Positions 17,397 through 27,063 of a DNA stretch of 54,489 bases are shown here, piece by piece. The stretch lies in assembly GCA_945878845.1 (NCBI GenBank), contig CAMCUB010000025.1, positions 1 to 54,489 on the forward strand, read 5' to 3'. The notes below the pieces were generated by a model, which did not search any database, had not been told where the DNA came from, and saw nothing but the letters and a program-made list of their open reading frames with translations. This DNA comes from Erythrobacter sanguineus (GTDB lineage: Bacteria; Pseudomonadota; Alphaproteobacteria; Sphingomonadales; Sphingomonadaceae). A program made the translations under genes and the position numbers. Positions within the stretch are counted from its first letter, which is position 1, and the number at the start of each line of letters is the position of its first letter.

Positions 17397-17702
17397 ATGT
17401 CAGAGATCTTCGACGCCCTTGCCCATCCGATCCGCCGCGAGGTGCTCGAACTCTTGAAGCGCGGCGGGATGAGCGCGGGCGAGATCGCCGACCGCTTCCC
17501 GGTCTCCAAGCCGACCATGTCGGGCCACTTCGCCAAGCTGAAGGCGGCGGGGCTGATCCGCGGCGAGAACCGGGGCGGATCGATCATCTACACGCTCAAC
17601 CTCTCGACGCTGGAAGAGGCGCTGCTCGGCTTCATGGGGCGCGTGGGTATCGGCAGCGGCGCGGGCGAGACCCCGCCGACCGCAGAAGGAGAAACGACAT
17701 GA
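17397..17702 (+). CDS. ArsR-family autorepressor, SdpR-like
   Basis: A 101-residue winged-helix DNA-binding protein. The sequence opens IFDALAHPIRREVLELLK, the ArsR/SdpR N-terminal helix pair. SAGEIADRFPVSKPTMSGHFAKLKAAGLI is the helix-turn-helix (about 26-54, described here from its ends), and RGGSIIYTLN is the wing. The metal-binding cysteines of classical ArsR/SmtB sensors are absent, as in the SdpR branch. The stop overlaps the start of the SdpI-like gene as ATGA, so the two are translationally coupled. In Bacillus, SdpI can sequester SdpR at the membrane; the same logic may hold here but is not shown. Confidence 0.88.
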   Translation: MSEIFDALAHPIRREVLELLKRGGMSAGEIADRFPVSKPTMSGHFAKLKAAGLIRGENRGGSIIYTLNLSTLEEALLGFMGRVGIGSGAGETPPTAEGETT

Positions 17703-18355
17703 AGGTGCGCGGTCTGCTGGTGATCAACCTGCTGCTGGCAGCGGCGATGGCGGCGTTCGGTGTGTGGGCCGCATCGCGCCTCGCGCCGGGCACACAGCTC
17801 CCGATCCATTGGAACGCAGCCGGTCAGGTGGACGGCTTTGCCGAAGCCAACTCGGCGCTGCTGTGGCCGGCGGCCATGTCGGCGCTGCTCGGCCTGCTGA
17901 TGGCCGCAATCCCCCGGCTGGAGCCGCTGCAAGATCGGCTCGAGGCCTCCGCTCCGGTGCTGCGCGCAACGTGGATCGGGGTGATGCTGCTGATGGTCTA
18001 TGTGCAGGTGATGATCGCCGCCCCCGCGCTAGGCTGGGCCATCGGCCCCGATCTGCTGCTGGCGGGCGTAGGCGTGCTGCTGGTGATGATCGGCAACGCC
18101 CTGCCCAAGTCGCGGCCGAGCTTCTTCGTCGGCATCCGCACGCCCTGGACCCTTACTGACACCGACAACTGGATCGCCACCCACCGCTTGGGCGGCAAGC
18201 TGATGATGGGGGCAGGAGTGGTGATGGTGCTCGCCGCCTTCGTCCCGCTCGCGCCCGAATGGCGGCTGACGGCGATGATCGCGCCGATCATGGCGGCGAG
18301 CGTGGTGCCGGTCGCCTATAGCTGGTGGCTGTGGCGCAGCCGGCCTGTGCGCTGA
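17699..18355 (+). CDS. SdpI-family membrane protein
   Basis: A 218-residue integral membrane protein with about six helices. The N-terminal part is a DUF1648 domain with LPIHWNAAGQVDGFAEA (about 32-48). The SdpI part follows with GNALPKSRPSFFVGIRTPW (about 130-148) and TDTDNWIATHRLGGK. SdpI gives immunity to the SdpC killing factor in Bacillus subtilis. Alphaproteobacteria commonly carry the sdpR-sdpI pair without any sdpC, so the signal here is unknown. The start overlaps the sdpR stop by four bases, and the hydrolase gene follows without a gap. Confidence 0.88.
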   Translation: MKVRGLLVINLLLAAAMAAFGVWAASRLAPGTQLPIHWNAAGQVDGFAEANSALLWPAAMSALLGLLMAAIPRLEPLQDRLEASAPVLRATWIGVMLLMVYVQVMIAAPALGWAIGPDLLLAGVGVLLVMIGNALPKSRPSFFVGIRTPWTLTDTDNWIATHRLGGKLMMGAGVVMVLAAFVPLAPEWRLTAMIAPIMAASVVPVAYSWWLWRSRPVR

Positions 18356-18372
18356 TGTCGAGGAGGCCCCCG

Positions 18373-19344
18373 ATGATCCGTTCCGCCCTGCTGACCCTTG
18401 CCGCCGCCGCGAGCATCGCCGCCACGCTGCATGCTCAGTCCGCTGCTCCCGTGGGAGAGGCCATCGAGGCCGCCGGGCCGCTGGCGCCGCTCTCGGGCAC
18501 GCTGCTGCGTGCGAGCGAGGGCGGGGAAGGGCCGGTCGCGCTGATCATCCCCGGCTCGGGCCCGACCGACCGGGACGGCAACAACCCGCTCGGCGTGGCG
18601 GCCTCGCCTTACCGCCTGCTGGCCCAGGCGCTGCTTGAGCGCGGCATCGCCACGGTGCGGATCGACAAGCGCGGGATGTTCGCCAGCAAAGCGGCGATTG
18701 CCGATGCCAACGCCGCGACCATCCCCGATTACGCCGCCGACACCGCCGCCTGGGTCGCCGCGACAAGGCAGGCGACGGGCGCGAGCTGCGTCTGGCTGAT
18801 CGGACACAGCGAGGGCGGGCTGGTGGCGCTCGTCGCCGCGCAGGAGGTCGAGGGCCTCTGCGGGCTGGTGCTGGTCGCCGCGCCGGGGCGTCCGGTGGGC
18901 GACGTGATCAAGGCCCAGCTGCGCGTCAATCCGGCGAATTTCGTGCTGGTGCCCTCGGCCGATGCAGCGATTGACGCGCTGTCGGCCGGACGCCGCGTCG
19001 ATCCCGCCACGCTGCCACAGCCGCTGCTGGGTCTGTTCAACCCGGCATTGCAGGGCTTCCTCATCAGCCTGTTCTCCTACGACCCGGCCGATCTCGCCGC
19101 GAAGGTGAAGCTGCCGCTGCTGATCGTGCAGGGCGGCAGGGATACTCAGGTGCCGGTCGCCGATGCCGAGCGGCTGGCGGCGGCAAACCCGGCGGCGAAG
19201 CTGGTGGTGCTGCCCGACCTGACTCACGTGCTCAAGGACGTGCCCGACGGCACGCCCGCTGCCAATCTCGCCACCTATCGCGACCCCGCCCTGCCGCTCG
19301 GCAAGGGCGTGGCTGGGGCCGTTGCGGATTTCATCGCAAAGTAA
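18373..19344 (+). CDS. Secreted alpha/beta hydrolase
   Basis: A 323-residue exported hydrolase. Start ATG 18373 is preceded by GAGGAGG six bases away, far better than the ATG at 18355 that overlaps the sdpI stop. The signal peptide is MIRSALLT, a hydrophobic core, then LHAQS. The fold features are PGSGPTDRDGNNP (about 56-68), the nucleophile elbow GHSEGG (about 142-147), an Asp on QGGRDTQVP (about 252-260) and the late His in DLTHVLKD (about 286-293), which complete a Ser-Asp-His triad. Substrate unknown; esterase or peptidase-like activity is likely. Third gene of the sdpR-sdpI operon, so it may share that signal. Confidence 0.87.
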   Translation: MIRSALLTLAAAASIAATLHAQSAAPVGEAIEAAGPLAPLSGTLLRASEGGEGPVALIIPGSGPTDRDGNNPLGVAASPYRLLAQALLERGIATVRIDKRGMFASKAAIADANAATIPDYAADTAAWVAATRQATGASCVWLIGHSEGGLVALVAAQEVEGLCGLVLVAAPGRPVGDVIKAQLRVNPANFVLVPSADAAIDALSAGRRVDPATLPQPLLGLFNPALQGFLISLFSYDPADLAAKVKLPLLIVQGGRDTQVPVADAERLAAANPAAKLVVLPDLTHVLKDVPDGTPAANLATYRDPALPLGKGVAGAVADFIAK

Positions 19345-19456
19345 GGCGCCACGGGGCGGGCGATCATGCTTAACCCTTCGCTGCGTTCACCCCCGTGGTA
19401 TCTGCGCAGGTGCGGCTTACCGCCGGTTTGAGAGCGTCCGGTGCATGGGGCTTGTC

Positions 19457-20689
19457 ATGAGTAGCATCACCAACCTCCTCTTCCCGCCCATCGCCCCCGC
19501 CTCTGGCGGTGCGACCTCCGCCACCGATGCGCGCGAGGAGATCGGCGACATGATCGAGGCGCTGCGCGCGCATCTCGACATGGATGTCGCCTTCGTCTCG
19601 CGCCAGGTCGGGGGCACCCACCGCATCTTCACGCATGTCGCCGCGCGCGGGGTCGCGCCGCTCGCCTCGGGTGATCTCAATCCCAACGAGAACTCGCTGT
19701 GCTGGCTGGTGATCCAGGGAAAGCTGCCCGAGCGCGTCACCGACACCAGCCATTACGAGGCCGCCGCCTGCCTCCCCATCACCGACGCGATCAACGTGCG
19801 CGCGCATTTCAGCGTGCCGATGCGGCGCCGCAACGGCGAGATCCACGGCAGCCTGTGCTGCTTCAGCTATCGCCCCCGCCCCGACATCGCCGAGCGCGAC
19901 ATGCAGATGATCCGCTCGCTCGCAGCGATCGTCAGCGACCAGATCGAGAGCCGCATCGAGCTCGAGGAACGCGGCGAGGATGCTGCGGCCCAGATCGCCC
20001 GCATGATCGTCGACGATGCGCTGACCGTGATCCACCAGCCGATCTACGACCTCACCGCCTGGCACCTGATCGGCCACGAATGCCTGATGCGCCACAAGGC
20101 GAATCCCGAGGTCTCGCAGCAGGAACTGCTCGATCAGGCGCAGGCCGCGGGCCGCACGCTCGAGCTGGAATTGCACATCGCGAGGAAGGCGCTCGCCACG
20201 CTCGATCCCGCGCATCCCGAACGCTTCATCGCCATCAACGTCTCGCCCGAGACGCTGGCGAGCCCGGCGCTCGGTCAGGTGATCCCCGAAGGCCTCGCCT
20301 CGCGCCTCGTCATCGAGCTGAACCAGCAGGACACCGCGGCCGGGTCCGATCAGGTGCGCGCGGCGATCGAGGTGCTGAAGGAGCGCGCCTGGGTCGCGGT
20401 CAGCGCGAACGGCGCGGGCTTTGCGGGGTTGCAGGCGCTGGTCGATCTCGGCCCCGACATCGTCAAGATCTCGCCCGATTTCCTCGCCGGGGTCGCCGCC
20501 GACGCATCGCGCCGCGCGCTGGTCAAGGCGCTGGTGCAATTCGCCGCCGACACCGGGGTGACGCTGATCGCGCAAGGGGTGGACACGCGCGAGGACCTGC
20601 AGGCGCTGCGCGAGCTCGGCGTGCGCTTTGCGCAGGGCGATGTGCTGGGCAAGCCCGTGGCGCCGGGGCGCGGCGTGCGGGTGTGCTGA
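19457..20689 (+). CDS. GAF-EAL protein with degenerate EAL domain
   Basis: A 410-residue cytoplasmic signalling protein. Residues about 20-165 form a GAF-like sensor domain (CLPITDAINVRAHFSVPM), and residues about 185-405 form an EAL domain. The EAL signature is ECL (208-210), the paired aspartates of DDFGTG are Ser316-Ala317 in VSANGAGFAG, and the late AEGVET is AQGVDT. Loss of these metal-binding residues argues against c-di-GMP hydrolysis, so the domain may bind c-di-GMP or a protein partner. ATG 19457 was chosen over ATG 19445 for the GGGG stretch just upstream. It stands alone on its strand, after the hydrolase operon. Confidence 0.83.
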   Translation: MSSITNLLFPPIAPASGGATSATDAREEIGDMIEALRAHLDMDVAFVSRQVGGTHRIFTHVAARGVAPLASGDLNPNENSLCWLVIQGKLPERVTDTSHYEAAACLPITDAINVRAHFSVPMRRRNGEIHGSLCCFSYRPRPDIAERDMQMIRSLAAIVSDQIESRIELEERGEDAAAQIARMIVDDALTVIHQPIYDLTAWHLIGHECLMRHKANPEVSQQELLDQAQAAGRTLELELHIARKALATLDPAHPERFIAINVSPETLASPALGQVIPEGLASRLVIELNQQDTAAGSDQVRAAIEVLKERAWVAVSANGAGFAGLQALVDLGPDIVKISPDFLAGVAADASRRALVKALVQFAADTGVTLIAQGVDTREDLQALRELGVRFAQGDVLGKPVAPGRGVRVC

Positions 20690-20704
20690 GCAGCGCGGTA
20701 GCGC

Positions 20705-21813
20705 TCAGCCCGCCCGTGCCTGCGCGCGCTCGGCCAGCGTGAGCGGGACGGCTTCGAGCAGATCGCCGAAGGTCAGCGGAGCGGCCAGCAGCGTCGGGTG
20801 CGGCGAATAGCCGTCGTGCCAGTATTTGGGCGCGATGATGTCACGCGCGATGCTCATCCCGAAGAACCGCCGCGGGCGCGCGGTGCGGTTGTCGGGGCCG
20901 GCATGGAGCAGATCGCTGCGGTAGAGGATCACCGTCCCCTTGCGCGGCGCGGCCTGCACCGGCTGGAACAGCGCGTCGAGCTCCTCGCCCCGGCGCAGCA
21001 GCTGCCACAGCGTGCGCGGGCCGAGGTGGCGCAGGCTGAACTGCGAATTCTTGCCCAGCATGAAACGCAGCAGGTTGGGCTGGTGCTGGTCCCATTTGGT
21101 CGAGAGCACCCGGTCGCGGAACTCGCCCGGCGCGAGTGCCGCCTCGCTGGCCTTGCGCATCCGCCACAGCTTGGCGAGGTTGTGGCGGAAGATGCGGGCA
21201 TTGGCGCGGCGGCGGAACAGCTCCATCAGCCCATAGGCCGCCCCGCCATGGGCATATTCGGCCCCGCCATACTGGTGCGTCCCCGGCACGAACACCGTGC
21301 CCCCTGCTCAAGCGCAACATCCTCGACCGCGGCGAACATGCTGATGACGCCCGCCGGATCGCGGTGGATATATTGGTGCGAGGAGCCGAAATAGCTGGTG
21401 AAGGTCGCGATCTCGAGCACCGGGCGCGAACGGCCGCAATATTCGCCGATAACGCCCCCGAGCCGCTGGGCGAGCATCGCCGCAAACCCGGTCACCTCGC
21501 CGCTCGAGGGGAGCGAGCAGAAATCGCGGCGCACGTAGTGGTTGTCGGTCTCGCTGGCAAAGGCGCTGCGGGCGCGGTCCGGGTCGGCGATGGTCTGCTG
21601 CATCAGCTTGAGCCCGGCATCGGCCTCGGCATCGGACAGGAGGCCGGTGAGCAGCACCAGCCCGTGCGTGTCCATCATCGCCAGCGCCTGCGCGACGCAA
21701 GCCCCACTCAGCCGCCCGTCCGCATCGAGCGCGGCGAGGACTTCATAGGCAGACGTGTCGTGAGAGATCCGCAGGCCATCCATGGTGCTGCTATGGCACG
21801 GGAAATTCACCAT
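20705..21813 (-). pseudogene. Phytanoyl-CoA dioxygenase-family protein, frameshifted
   Basis: The gene reads in two overlapping frames. The N-terminal part (21813 down to about 21300) contains the iron-binding HRD of QYIHRDPAG and ends in VEDVALEQG. The C-terminal part (from about 21300 to 20705) resumes at TVFVPGTHQYGG and holds the distal His of LLHAGPDNRT. Adding one base to the C5 run at 21300-21304 (G5 in the coding strand) restores VEDVALEQGGTVFVPGTHQ and a single 369-codon frame. The family uses Fe(II) and 2-oxoglutarate to hydroxylate diverse substrates. Either the gene is disrupted by a homopolymer slip or the assembly lacks one base. The start could also be the ATG at 21783. Confidence 0.85.
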
Positions 21814-21955
21814 CGGGTAAATGGGGGATGGCGGCTTTGGCCCCGCTCGTCTGAAGCGGATATTCTAGGCCCGGTTGCAGATGCAGGTGCTCTGCGGCAC
21901 AGGCCGGTGATCGGTGCCTTCGGGAAGGGCTGGCGTGTTGGGAAGAGTAGGCCAC

Positions 21956-23113
21956 GTGGCATCGCAATCTCTGGACACGGCCACGGCGCGCCGCCAGTTA
22001 GCGCGCATCCTTTGTGCCTCTCTGGCGTTGCTGCTCTTGATCCAGCCCGTTGGTGCATGGGCGCGAGCGGGCTTCGTCCACCCCGGAGCCATGAACAGTG
22101 CCGAACGGCTGGACGCTGTCGCCGCGCGCGTTGCGAAGGGGCAGGAACCGTGGTCCAGCACGCTGCGCGAGGTGACGGACCTTGCGGTTCCGCGGCTGGA
22201 CGCGATTGCGCACATCGACTCGCGCGTTCGTGCAGAGGCCCAAGCGTCCAAGCGCCTTGCGAACAGCACCTATGCCCACGCGCTCGTCTGGCGCTTGACG
22301 GGATCGGAGCGGCACGGGCGCGAGGCGCTACGCCTGCTTGATGGATGGGCCGGGTTCTCCGGCTTCACCGGCGGCACCGATCAGGACAAGCTGCTTGCAG
22401 GTTGGCTCGGATCTTTGCTGGGCGAGGCGGCGGAGATCATGCGGCAGCATCCGCGCTGGAAGGCGCGCCGCAAGAACGCCTTGCAGGCGATGTTCCGGCG
22501 CAGCTTCTATCCGCATCTGGTGCAGGCCAGCGCTTGGAACGGCAATGTCGATCTCACGCAGGTCAACGCCTTGCTGGCCATCGCGGTGTTCAATGAAGAC
22601 CGGGCCGCCTTCGATCTGGGCGTCGAGCGGTTGGAACGGCGCAGCATCGCCTATTTCTATCTGCAATCAGCCGGCACGCCGCCCCCGATCGATGGCGATG
22701 GCGGGAATATCAGCGCCTTCTGGTTCCATCCGGTGCGCTGGGTTGACGGGCTGACGCAGGAAACCTGCCGCGACAATGGCCATCATGCGCAATTCGGTCT
22801 CGCCTCCGCCCTGCACGCCGCCGAGATCGCGTGGAACCAGGGCGTCGATGTCTATGCCCGGCAGGCCCCCCGCTATGTGGCGGCGATGGAGCTTTTGTCG
22901 CAGCAACTGCTGACCGGCGATATGCAAGGGACCTGCGCCAATACGGCGGCGACCCGGAACATCTTCGATACCTTCGAAGTCGGCTTCCACCACTTCCATC
23001 ATCGCTTGGGGATGGAGCTGCCCCACACCCAGCGGCTGATCATCGAGCATGTCAGGCCGCATGGTGTGTCTGAATGGAATATCTTCCACGAAACTCTGAC
23101 CCATGCCGAATAG
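21956..23113 (+). CDS. Alginate lyase-family protein, secreted
   Basis: About 385 residues with an N-terminal basic region and hydrophobic export signal (RILCASLALLLLIQPVGAWA). The mature part is an alpha/alpha-barrel protein of the alginate lyase superfamily, with AWNGNVDLTQVNALLAIAVF (about 200-219) and, further on, ETCRDNGHHAQFGLASALHA (about 273-292), which hold the conserved Asn, His and Arg positions of the family. Polysaccharide cleavage is expected, but the substrate need not be alginate. No ATG lies before the signal, so the start is a GTG: 21956 follows AGTAGG, and 21914 is an alternative. It stands alone, divergent from the frameshifted dioxygenase. Confidence 0.8.
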   Translation: MASQSLDTATARRQLARILCASLALLLLIQPVGAWARAGFVHPGAMNSAERLDAVAARVAKGQEPWSSTLREVTDLAVPRLDAIAHIDSRVRAEAQASKRLANSTYAHALVWRLTGSERHGREALRLLDGWAGFSGFTGGTDQDKLLAGWLGSLLGEAAEIMRQHPRWKARRKNALQAMFRRSFYPHLVQASAWNGNVDLTQVNALLAIAVFNEDRAAFDLGVERLERRSIAYFYLQSAGTPPPIDGDGGNISAFWFHPVRWVDGLTQETCRDNGHHAQFGLASALHAAEIAWNQGVDVYARQAPRYVAAMELLSQQLLTGDMQGTCANTAATRNIFDTFEVGFHHFHHRLGMELPHTQRLIIEHVRPHGVSEWNIFHETLTHAE

Positions 23114-23130
23114 CGGCGCCCAAAGAGAAA

Positions 23131-23160
23131 CCCCGGCGGATGCTTCCGCCGGGGTCTTCT
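23131..23160. terminator. Shared bidirectional terminator
   Basis: Perfect 10-base stem CCCCGGCGGA/TCCGCCGGGG around a TGCT loop, followed by TCTTCT on the plus strand and by TTTCTCTTTG on the minus strand. It closes the alginate-lyase-family gene (plus) and the host-attachment-family gene (minus). Confidence 0.8.
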
Positions 23161-23205
23161 GCTTGCATGAAGCTGGCCCGACCGGGACCGCATTCCTGCG
23201 GCAGC

Positions 23206-23613
23206 TTACGCCGCCGCCGAAATAGCCGCCTCGATCCGGCCGGTCGGCTGACCGGTCAGGGTCTTGTCGATTTCGCCAACGATCCGCTCCGACAGTTCGG
23301 AATGGTAGTGCTGACGCATCTCGCCCAGCGTCTTGGGATCGGCGATGATCAGCAGCGCCTCGATCTCTCCGGCGATGGCCTTGGCGTTGAGCCATTCGGT
23401 CGCCGCTGTCCCGTGGGCCAATTCGCCCAGATTCGTGCTGGACGGCTTGTGGCCGGAATCCTGATGACGCACGCCCGCACTGAAGTTCGTCGGATCGAGC
23501 GAAGGCTTGGCGATCTCCACCAGCTTTGGCTCGAACATCTGGCCCTCGTTGCGGAACAGCGTGAAATTCTCGCCGTCGATCAGAGCGACGTGGGCGTTGT
23601 GGGGGAGCTTCAT
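23206..23613 (-). CDS. Host attachment-family protein
   Basis: A 135-residue cytoplasmic protein of the family named after an Agrobacterium protein said to be needed for attachment to host cells. The pattern is typical: a VALIDGENFTLFRN opening strand, the middle GTAATEWLNAKAIAGEIE, a LLIIADPKTLGEMRQH motif (about 88-103) and the ending SERIVGEIDKTLTGQP. The fold is related to archaeal eRF1-like domains. The biochemical role is not established, and many carriers are free-living, so the name should not be taken as function. It is transcribed toward the shared terminator. Confidence 0.85.
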   Translation of the reverse strand: MKLPHNAHVALIDGENFTLFRNEGQMFEPKLVEIAKPSLDPTNFSAGVRHQDSGHKPSSTNLGELAHGTAATEWLNAKAIAGEIEALLIIADPKTLGEMRQHYHSELSERIVGEIDKTLTGQPTGRIEAAISAAA

Positions 23614-23675
23614 GGAGTGATCCTTTGCAGATGCGGGATGGTGCCCCCCGTGCGTGCTCGCGCCATGCCTAACAG

Positions 23676-23707
23676 AAAAGCCCCGGAGGCGTGAACCTCC
23701 GGGGCTT
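23676..23707 (-). terminator. Terminator of groESL
   Basis: A 12-base perfect stem (AAGCCCCGGAGG with CCTCCGGGGCTT) and a six-base loop. On the minus strand it is followed by TTTTC. It lies 30 bases after the groEL stop. Confidence 0.8.
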
Positions 23708-23737
23708 CCATCTGTCTGACTGTGAGGACAGCCGGGC

Positions 23738-25396
<1,659 letters not shown>

Positions 25397-25422
25397 TTAG
25401 AAAGAGATCAGGGGTGTCAGCT

Positions 25423-25710
25423 TCAGCCGATCACGCCCATGATGTCGCTTTCCTTCATGATCAGCAGGTCTTCCCCGTCGATCTTGACTTCGGTGCCCGA
25501 CCACTTGCCGAACAGAACGCGGTCGCCGACCTTGACGTCGAGCGGGATGCGGTCGCCGTCGTCGTCACGGTTGCCTTCGCCGACGGCGATGACTTCGCCT
25601 TCGCTGGGCTTTTCCTGGGCGCTATCGGGGATGATGATGCCGCCAGCGGTCTTCTGGTCGGCTTCGATGCGACGGACCACAACGCGGTCGTGCAGCGGAC
25701 GAAATGCCAT
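25423..25710 (-). CDS. groES: Co-chaperonin GroES
   Basis: The 95-residue lid of the GroEL chamber. Start [14 protein letters not shown] at 25710 is the standard N-terminus and follows AAGGAAAGG. An upstream ATG at 25770 would begin inside the CIRCE operator. The mobile loop [19 protein letters not shown] (about 16-34) and the C-terminal strand [16 protein letters not shown] are typical. First gene of the groES-groEL operon. Confidence 0.98.
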   Translation of the reverse strand: MAFRPLHDRVVVRRIEADQKTAGGIIIPDSAQEKPSEGEVIAVGEGNRDDDGDRIPLDVKVGDRVLFGKWSGTEVKIDGEDLLIMKESDIMGVIG

Positions 25711-25743
25711 GTTTATGACCTTTCCTTGAGTGAATGGGGTGTC

Positions 25744-25770
25744 TTGGCACTCCCCTCTCGAGAGTGCCAA
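25744..25770. promoter_or_regulatory. CIRCE operator (HrcA binding site)
   Basis: Perfect inverted repeat TTGGCACTC (25744-25752) and GAGTGCCAA (25762-25770) separated by exactly nine bases. It matches the CIRCE consensus TTAGCACTC-N9-GAGTGCTAA apart from one symmetric change in each arm. It lies 33 bases upstream of groES, the usual place for HrcA repression of chaperonin genes. Confidence 0.95.
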
Positions 25771-25778
25771 CGCAGCGG

Positions 25779-25807
25779 GATGTGGTCGCGGGGGGCAGCT
25801 TCGTCAA
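25779..25807 (-). promoter_or_regulatory. Putative groES promoter
   Basis: On the minus strand a TTGACG -35 (25802-25807, in the context CCTTGACG) stands 17 bases before CACATC (25779-25784). CTTGAC is compatible with alphaproteobacterial RpoH or housekeeping sigma. The start of transcription would fall near the CIRCE site, as expected for HrcA control. Confidence 0.45.
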
Positions 25808-25907
25808 GGCACTCTCGGCACAAATTTTTAGGCTGGCGCCTGAAGGTCTGCTAGGAACGAGTCGGGATCATGTTCGGGGTACCGCGATTGCGCGGTGGGG
25901 GAAGAAT

Positions 25908-27005
25908 ATGACCGAGGGAAAAGCGCCGACCGATTGGGCGGCTGACGTCAAACGCTATGTGCCGGATGCCGATGATGGCGTGATCGCCAAGATCGTAAGC
26001 TATTGCGGGATCGCGCTGAGAACGCGTGACGCGTCGCTGGTGTCGTTCACTGACGCCAAAGAGACAGACCGGGTCCGCGAGAAGTTCTGCAAGAAGAAAC
26101 TGGCGCTCGAAGAGCCCGACGATGTGCTCGATGCCGCGATTGCGGCGGTGGGCAAGCGGATGAGCGACACCAATTTTCGCAACCGGGTCACCGTCTATTA
26201 CCTGCTCGCCGAACATTTCGGGAAGCTGAGCCTGTTCGGCGGGGCGAGCCCTGCGGCGGCAGCTGCGAATGTTGTGCCGATTGTCCCGCTGGCGGCTGCG
26301 ACCGCGGCCGCGGCACCTGCACCCGAGCCCGAGCCTGCTGAGGCTCCGGCACCAGCACCTTCTATTGCGAAGGCTCCTGCTGCTTCGGCCCCGGCTGCCG
26401 AACCTGCCGCGCTTCCGCCTGGAACCCGCGGTGTCTATGCGCTGCGCTCATCCGCTCCGGTAGGATCAGCCGGGGGCGGTGATGGCTTTCTCGGACTTGC
26501 CTTGGCGGTGTTCGCCGGGATGGCCGTGATCATGATCGGCAGTGCGATCGGGGGCAGTTACGTCGCCGGTCGCTTTGACAGGGATCCCCCGCCGCCGCCT
26601 GCCGCTGCGCCCGCCGCCCCGGCCGCGCCCGCTGCCCCGACCATTCCCGAAGGCGCAGGCATCGTGTCCGAAGTGGTTGAGGGACGGCCCAAGGTCTCGG
26701 TCTATTTCGATGTCGCCAAAACCGATGTTGCGCCCGATTTTGCCGCCGCGGTCGCGCCGGTCAAGGCGTGGCTCGATGCCAACCCGGGTGATCGCGTCCA
26801 GCTGAGCGGGTTCAGCGATCCGACCGGCAATGCCGCGGCCAATGCCGAGCTGGCCAAGAACCGCGCGCAGGCGGTGTCGGCCGCATTGACCGCACAAGGC
26901 ATCGCCGCCGACCGCGTCGATCTGGTCAAGCCCGAAGACAGTTCGGACGAGGCCGTGGACCTGGCCGGCGCGCGCAGGGTGGAAATCACGGTCACGCCCG
27001 GCTAG
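25908..27005 (+). CDS. DUF2853-OmpA fusion membrane protein
   Basis: A 365-residue protein starting at ATG 25908, with GGGGAAG just upstream. Residues 1-105 form a DUF2853 domain (DWAADVKRYVPDADDGVI at the start, NRVTVYYLLAEHFGKL at the end). An Ala/Pro/Glu linker (about 115-185) leads to one membrane helix (about 192-216), a second Pro/Ala linker and a C-terminal OmpA-like peptidoglycan-binding domain (about 240-365) with VYFDVAKTDV and AAANAELAKNRAQAVSAAL. The topology would place DUF2853 in the cytoplasm and OmpA in the periplasm. DUF2853 is usually a small free-standing protein of unknown role. It is divergent from groESL. Confidence 0.85.
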   Translation: MTEGKAPTDWAADVKRYVPDADDGVIAKIVSYCGIALRTRDASLVSFTDAKETDRVREKFCKKKLALEEPDDVLDAAIAAVGKRMSDTNFRNRVTVYYLLAEHFGKLSLFGGASPAAAAANVVPIVPLAAATAAAAPAPEPEPAEAPAPAPSIAKAPAASAPAAEPAALPPGTRGVYALRSSAPVGSAGGGDGFLGLALAVFAGMAVIMIGSAIGGSYVAGRFDRDPPPPPAAAPAAPAAPAAPTIPEGAGIVSEVVEGRPKVSVYFDVAKTDVAPDFAAAVAPVKAWLDANPGDRVQLSGFSDPTGNAAANAELAKNRAQAVSAALTAQGIAADRVDLVKPEDSSDEAVDLAGARRVEITVTPG

Positions 27006-27020
27006 GCACACGGGGCATGG

Positions 27021-27049
27021 CGGGGCGGACCTTGTGCCGCCCCGTTTTT
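27021..27049 (+). terminator. Terminator after the OmpA fusion gene
   Basis: Perfect stem CGGGGCGG/CCGCCCCG (27021-27028 with 27037-27044) followed by five T, 16 bases after the stop. Confidence 0.88.
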
Positions 27050-27063
27050 CTTCCCCGATGTGA

